DNA of 64,000 nucleotides, from NCBI GenBank assembly GCA_902702965.1, contig CACRXP010000014.1:2552005-2616004 (forward strand), read 5' to 3'. This stretch comes from Spirometra erinaceieuropaei (taxonomy: Eukaryota; Platyhelminthes; Cestoda; Diphyllobothriidea; Diphyllobothriidae). Position 1 is the first letter of the stretch; the number at the start of each line of letters is the position of its first letter. Under the pieces are notes generated by a model that saw nothing but the letters and a program-made list of their open reading frames with translations, was not told the DNA's origin and ran no database searches. This document shows positions 61,101-64,000 of this stretch, piece after piece. The translations under genes were made by a program, and so were the position numbers.

Positions 61101-62267
61101 TCAACAACATGCGCGAGAATGGCTCTGCTTATGCTCCCAGTTTCGCATTTTCCCAGTCAGGCCGGGAGGTGTTCTCGTATTCTCTTGGATAAGCGCCGAG
61201 TCGTGCGACCAATATAAACTTACATCACATTTAAGCCACAAACGGGAGGAGGAACCTCATCTATAGCAGAGCCCAGTGAGTTTTAATGTAAATTCGCGAT
61301 GCATGCACTGAACTCGTGAGCAAGTCAAGCTAGAATCAGTGCTGTTAATCTCGGGTATGACCTGGAATAGGAACTAACCTCCCTCCCCCGTAATACGGGT
61401 AGTCATGGGCTAAATTCTAGGGGGCACCTCTTCCCGTGTCTCAATCTTAACCATAAAACTTAATCCTGACCTTAGTTTTAACCCTAATCTTAAAATTGAT
61501 CTCCTTGGAATTTAGCATAGGTGCTCCTGTACTGCGGCGGGAGGTGGTCCTAGTACCCCGTCCTGGGCAAGTCTACTACTACCACCATAAACTAATTCCC
61601 GCACAATCCAACAATCTTGCTCTTACCAGGCTGTGGAGCACTTCGGTGGAAATCGTCAGTGACGACGATCGAACTGTCATTCCTCCGCCCGTCCTACCAA
61701 AATTCGAACACCGCAATCAACGTAACCATCGCGAGTACGATAAACTCTTAGCTCTCAGGTCATCACTCATCCAGGCAACTGTGCCTTATGGGTACCAGCA
61801 TATAATTTGTCCGTCTTATTGGCTGCGTAAGAAAAACGGGACTAATCGGTCGTTTCTGGTTGACAATTGATTCCCTCAGATTAGTCGCAGGCCGCTTCAT
61901 GTGTTTCGCAGACCATCTGGTCTGAAAGACACAATTTTAATCGTTCAAGACTTGTTTTATTAGTTCTCGGCATTTGTATACACTCGACCTCCGGAAGTAA
62001 ACAGTAGCATAGTCGGGTATAGAGCTGGTGGTAGTCTCATAATAACTACTTCCCCTATTAGGTGGCAGACACTAACTGTTTATTTTTTAGTTGTCCGTCT
62101 TGATTTTGGTTGCTATATGTCAATGCATTAAAACTTTTCCGCCCGAAAACGAATTTATCAATTATCTATACTTATTTTGCCATTCCTTTATGCATACATA
62201 GGCCCCACCCGTAAGGTCCCCAGGAGCACCTTTTTCCGTAAGAGAGGCACCTTTGGCTGGTCGTGTT

Positions 62268-62351
<84 letters not shown>

Positions 62352-63687
62352 GGGTCCTTCACCCGATCCTTACCCGGGGGACTTTGAACTCGCCAACCAT
62401 TAACGTCAACAGTGCTGCGTTTATCCAGGTCATCAGTCACCCCATCATTTGCGCCGGAGAGATAACAAGACATAAGTTACTCTTCCGATTTCCGATACTG
62501 TAATGCATGCTGAAGGTCTCACTAATAAGAGGACAAGGGCAGTTTCAGGTTTATTAATGACTCGTTCATATAGCCATACGTCCAGCTAGTATCCGAACAA
62601 AGGTCAGGAAAGTGTTGCTGTACAAAGAGACTAATTTTATAGCTGTGTCACCCTTAGCACTTAAACAAACCAATAAGCGATAAGTAAGCTATTTGGACAA
62701 CCCGATCTCCCGATGACAGAAATACCCCGCTTACTGATGTCAACCAGATAGCTGTTCACCTTTCCTACCCCAACCAACACTCCCTGCTGCAAAATCGCCC
62801 ATGACATCCGGGCTTGACCTTGACAGTGGGTTGTGTGCGCTGAGAACTGACGGATCGGTCGCCGGCCAAGCCATCAGTCACTCTCGCCAAAGTGCGTGGT
62901 CCGGATCGTGTGTGGCTTGCGTATAGAGCCACTTAACTTTATCAGCTATTGCGCTAGGGCCCGCCTCCTGTCGTCCTAACAGGCTCAAGTGGGTGGGGGA
63001 TGAGAGAAGGGGAGAGAGCGGCAGCTGCTGCGATCGATGTAAACTGACTCGCGCACAAGTCGACCTCCCTGCACCCAGCATGCCGTGAGGCACACAGTGG
63101 ACGTCACATGAGACTGTCGAAATATCGGCATAATAAGTCCCCAGTACGGGCACTGTCGCAGTCCTACGTCATCGTCGGTCTGTCTCTGACAGTATTTGCT
63201 TGGTCACTTTGCGACGTGGAATCTGATTGTCTGACCGCAAGACTTGCCAATAGAATGTGGATCCATTCTTAACTGAGACAAAAATCGGGGAAACTCGTGC
63301 ACCAAAATGTTATTTTTATGACAGTTGCCTTCAAAAACTAGGGGAAATTTTGCTTACTTATCCAAAAAGTGTAAAAAGATGCGAAGTAGTGCACAAAATT
63401 TAGTTGCCATTTGGGCTGACCGCACACGTGTGTGGTCCCAGTAAAGATACTTTGTCAACTGACATATTAGATCCCCGGAATGTGAAAACGACCAAACTGA
63501 TTAGTTGAAATCAGTCAATGAAAGCAAGAAAACTTACGATTAATCCACGGGCCAGTTTGAATTCTTTAATCATTGTCTTGATGCTCTCCACGAAGCCACC
63601 ATCGCAAGCCCACTTAAAGTGGAAGTTGTCATGAGCAAACACCGACTCCAGCGACAGATTTACGGTCAGGTGATCAAAGGCTACTTG
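47252..63687 (-). CDS. AK7: Adenylate kinase 7 gene, 7 exons, 5' part beyond the window
   Basis: Spliced gene on the minus strand encoding adenylate kinase 7, a nucleoside-phosphate kinase of motile cilia and flagella. Seven exons join without any phase conflict and give about 505 residues: end of the N-terminal Rossmann-like region, P-loop [12 protein letters not shown], acidic linker, [13 protein letters not shown], acceptor/LID core, Arg/Glu coiled coil and a Dpy-30-like motif with [14 protein letters not shown]. Human AK7 is about 720 residues, so roughly the first 200 lie beyond base 64000 and the last 15-20 residues are in an exon I could not find below 47252. The P-loop is intact, which suggests an active enzyme. 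The intron between exons 5 and 6 of this count holds the assembly gap and a long polypurine tract. Confidence 0.93.
47411..48769. other. AK7 intron
   Basis: Contains frames on both strands at 47568-47864 with no known match. The string 'acagtgtttctcaactggcc' at 47599 resembles hAT-type transposon ends, but no partner end was seen. Confidence 0.35.
48770..48967 (-). CDS. AK7: AK7 exon f (coiled coil)
   Basis: Sixty-six codons, phase 0 at both ends. It begins [20 protein letters not shown], matching IKEIGEPRNYG of AK7, and continues as an uninterrupted Arg/Glu/Ala helix ([20 protein letters not shown]). Acceptor TTCCCACAG sits directly downstream of a 650-nt pyrimidine-rich intron end on the coding strand; donor CTT followed by GTGAGT. 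A near-copy of the acceptor lies 328 bp upstream. Confidence 0.9.
48959..49615. repeat. Polypurine tract with 328-bp tandem duplication
   Basis: About 600 bp of almost pure purine on the plus strand, including (GAA)n at 49090-49130 and (GGA)n at 49155-49190. The 80-bp block at 48959-49042 (exon f boundary plus 'agcacacaatatggataatg') recurs at 49287-49370, giving a 328-bp tandem unit. On the AK7 strand this is an unusually long polypyrimidine intron end. Confidence 0.85.
49616..50199. other. AK7 intron, no recognised feature
   Basis: Nothing clear; 50030-50199 may be a diverged R1 flank. Confidence 0.4.
50200..50690 (+). repeat. R1 dispersed repeat, long copy
   Basis: Shares the middle and 3' blocks of the 17-kb copy: 'ctatggcattcccactccgc', 'ggtacgcccaggtgcggct', 'tcttcttgactctgttttgg', 'gaggctgcgcaagcctac' and 'gtgaacatcgtcgg'. 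Confidence 0.7.
51719..52110 (+). pseudogene. CACTA (En/Spm-like) transposase fragment
   Basis: The frame reads [17 protein letters not shown], stop TGA (51772-51774), [20 protein letters not shown], stop TAG (51871-51873), then [31 protein letters not shown] and [15 protein letters not shown]. The signature CDAPAR---K----GYYGCE-C--KG-Y after DGLP---S---WPI is that of animal CACTA-type transposases; such elements are known in schistosomes. Two stops make it a relic. It lies in the AK7 intron with the gap. Confidence 0.65.
52160..52510 (-). repeat. R1 dispersed repeat copy
   Basis: Minus-orientation R1: 'gtttatacgcgtgccacaca'-like block near 52310 and 'aagccgcggttcttagcg' near 52470. It includes a GGT-rich simple tract at 52215-52270. 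Confidence 0.55.
52720..52921 (+). repeat. R1 dispersed repeat copy, cut by the gap
   Basis: 'gataaattaattcatgcgca' and 'agttaccgtcctgaactcac' match the R1 core; the copy runs into the N run, so the repeat probably caused the gap. Confidence 0.65.
52922..53118. other. Assembly gap (197 N)
   Basis: A run of N between R1 and AK7 exon e, inside an AK7 intron. Its true size is unknown. Confidence 0.99.
53155..53753 (-). CDS. AK7: AK7 exon e (acidic insert plus LID/core)
   Basis: About 200 codons. It starts with an acidic, Gly-rich low-complexity tract encoded by a CCT/GGA-type triplet repeat (53685-53750). It continues [40 protein letters not shown] and later [20 protein letters not shown]. These match the AK7 family's P-FVCALDASDEFL-ERV-NLPE--VAGTHY---FLR, F-YFDE-EIHP-HIDV. 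A helix-rich loop of about 50 residues before VQAFFED is longer than in human. Donor AAG followed by GTCAGT lies 36 bases from the N gap. Confidence 0.92.
54200..54840 (+). repeat. R1 dispersed repeat, long diverged copy
   Basis: 'gcgctttgaagctatccgga' with 'cgcgctaaaagccttggctt' matches 17040-17085; the later block 'acagatgctgcgaaagtctg' matches the 3' core. In the AK7 intron between exons e and d. Confidence 0.6.
55250..55515 (-). mobile_element. tRNA-like retroposon, single-arm copy
   Basis: One arm plus the single-copy centre of the palindrome at 1.2-1.7 kb, in minus orientation: tRNA-like part at 55277-55360, 'gggtcaagtttacccg' at 55391 and 'agaatccaccagatga' at 55490. No second arm and no TSD seen. 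Confidence 0.75.
55730..55910 (-). repeat. R1 dispersed repeat fragment
   Basis: 'cgtctacgcgtgccaaactc' and 'catagaggtcacgttaggaa' match R1 blocks. Confidence 0.45.
56571..56671 (-). CDS. AK7: AK7 exon d (NMP-binding segment)
   Basis: Completes the Lys begun in exon c, then reads [20 protein letters not shown] followed by [13 protein letters not shown]. The NQG(Y/F)ILDGFPKT motif is diagnostic of the AK7 kinase domain (canonical adenylate kinases have DGFPR). Acceptor CAATTTCCAG, donor CAG followed by GTAAGC, phase 1. Confidence 0.93.
56940..57050 (-). repeat. Degenerate telomere-like (TTAGGG-type) repeats
   Basis: AGGGTTAAGG, TTAAGAG, CTAGGGTTAATG and similar units in the intron between AK7 exons d and c, opposite orientation to the 58.5-kb tract. 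Confidence 0.55.
57554..57732 (-). CDS. AK7: AK7 exon c (acidic linker)
   Basis: It opens [17 protein letters not shown], followed by an Asp/Glu-rich run (about 57630-57680) and then [20 protein letters not shown] and DLLCK. The acidic linker and the helix EL-D-IKES--QN-G-L match AK7. The GAG-rich coding is a potential in-frame length polymorphism. It ends phase 2 with donor AA followed by GTAAGT. Confidence 0.88.
57868..59003. mobile_element. TIR element, family T, copy 4 with insertion
   Basis: 1136 bp, starting CAGTCGGTGAGTGG and ending CCACTGACCG, with TA on both sides (57866-57867, 59004-59005). About 200 bp longer than the other copies because of an internal block (about 58430-58620) carrying telomere-like repeats. 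In the intron between AK7 exons c and b. Confidence 0.78.
58449..58585. repeat. Inverted repeat around telomere-like core
   Basis: Arms 58449-58469 and 58565-58585 (19 of 21 positions match inverted) enclose CCCTTAACCCC, CCCCTAACCCTAACG and similar units (58495-58563). It can form a 21-bp stem with a C-rich loop. Confidence 0.7.
59006..60480. other. AK7 intron, no recognised feature
   Basis: Nothing recognised. Confidence 0.5.
60481..60609 (-). CDS. AK7: AK7 exon b (P-loop)
   Basis: Forty-three codons, phase 0 at both ends. It contains the Walker A motif within [20 protein letters not shown], then [20 protein letters not shown], typical of the adenylate kinase nucleotide-binding core. Acceptor CTCGTCACAG, donor TTG followed by GTACGT. 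Confidence 0.93.
61440..61499 (+). repeat. Degenerate telomere-like repeats
   Basis: CTTAACCATAAAACTTAATC, TTTTAACCCTAATCTTAAAA units just upstream of an R1 copy. Confidence 0.45.
61500..61690 (+). repeat. R1 dispersed repeat copy
   Basis: 'accaccataaactaattccc', 'gctgtggagcacttcggtgg' and 'gacgacgatcgaactgtcat'. The frame continuing to 61870 ([20 protein letters not shown]) matches nothing I recognise. Confidence 0.65.
62268..62348. repeat. (GT)n microsatellite
   Basis: About 40 uninterrupted GT units; gives spurious Val/Cys and Thr/His frames. Confidence 0.97.
62830..63120 (+). repeat. R1 dispersed repeat copy
   Basis: 'gtgcgtggtccggatcgtgt', 'actgactcgcgcacaagtcg', 'ccctgcacccagcatgccgt' and 'gcacacagtggacgtcac'. 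In the intron between AK7 exons b and a. Confidence 0.6.
63538..63687 (-). CDS. AK7: AK7 exon a (upstream of P-loop)
   Basis: Fifty codons, phase 0 at both ends, between acceptor TTAATTTTAG and donor ATC followed by GTAAGT. It reads [17 protein letters not shown], then [20 protein letters not shown] and [10 protein letters not shown]. This corresponds to the AK7 segment L-MEAVF-K-NF-I-W----GFVENI--ILKEYK-SRGL just before the kinase P-loop. Confidence 0.9.
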
Positions 63688-64000
63688 CTAAAATTAAACA
63701 GATCAATATTTTGCAACTGAGTTATGCAAACGTGAAGAGAACAAGGCACTATTTGTGTCTGACTGAGTATTTCGCAAACAGTTTGAGTTTACAATGTAGC
63801 CAGTTTTCAATCATCTATGAATGCGCACAGCTCATTTAAAAATCAAATTTATACTCGCCTAAGCTGATCGTTAGCTGTGTTATGAACTTTCACTAGCGGA
63901 TTTTAGTGAAAGCTCGGCAGTCTAGTGGGTCAGGTAATTGAGAATAATTCAAACACCACATTTACAGCGGTCGGCGTAAAACCCGGCCACCCGATTATGC
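63688..64000. other. AK7 intron running off the window
   Basis: AT-rich intron sequence upstream of exon a; no further exon before the right edge. Confidence 0.5.

Noticed and set aside
62162..62503. Thr/His and Val/Cys repeat frames
   Set aside because: Produced by the GT microsatellite.
1..64000. CRISPR arrays, operons or bacterial genes
   Set aside because: The window is eukaryotic: spliced genes, retroelements, no direct-repeat/spacer array.

Overview
This is a repeat-rich animal (flatworm) chromosome segment, most likely from a diphyllobothriidean tapeworm such as Spirometra, Dibothriocephalus or Schistocephalus. Two spliced metazoan genes lie on the minus strand. Their introns are either tiny (38-47 nt) or several kb long, and the rest is mobile-element debris of flatworm type: Penelope-like elements, LINE fragments, tRNA-like retroposons and TIR elements. 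The species is inferred from element families I recognise, not from a search. A 197-base N run (52922-53118) is an assembly gap.

Gene 1 (28687 down to 6139, minus) is AHI1/jouberin: a basic N-terminus, a C2-like region, a WD40 propeller and an SH3 domain. I resolved 12 exons. Reading phase is continuous from the start codon at 28666 to exon 10, and from exon 11 to exon 12. At least one small exon between 12619 and 10377, and any exon downstream of the SH3 exon, were not found. Gene 2 (63687 down to 47252, minus, continuing past the right edge) is adenylate kinase 7: P-loop, acidic linker, DGFPKT segment, LID/core exon, coiled coil and Dpy-30-like C-terminus. Seven exons are phase-consistent throughout. 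Both proteins belong to cilia: AHI1 at the transition zone, AK7 in the axoneme.

Layout from left to right. 1.2-1.7 kb is a palindromic tRNA-like retroposon with an 11-bp target-site duplication (TSD). 2.3-3.0 kb is a Penelope-like (PLE) fragment. 6.1-28.7 kb is AHI1. Its introns hold a PLE with inverted pseudo-LTRs (7.6-9.25 kb), a TIR foldback element (10.6 kb), LINE relics (14-16.5 kb) and two abutting TIR elements (22.3-24.2 kb). 28.7-47.2 kb is intergenic, with CR1-like LINE pieces (37-38.6 kb), a minisatellite and a second inverted PLE (42.0-42.9 kb). 47.2-64 kb is AK7, with a polypurine tandem duplication, a CACTA transposase relic, more TIR and tRNA-like elements, and telomere-like islands.

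The most interesting signal is that three elements (1.2, 7.6 and 42.1 kb) share one architecture: long inverted arms, a one-sided 29-38 nt extension and a 9-12 bp TSD. The two PLEs carry hammerhead-ribozyme motifs in both arms, and one copy has an intact core. The tRNA-like palindrome may therefore be a passenger of PLE-type retrotransposition. A degenerate dispersed repeat, called R1 here, recurs at 15 places across the window.
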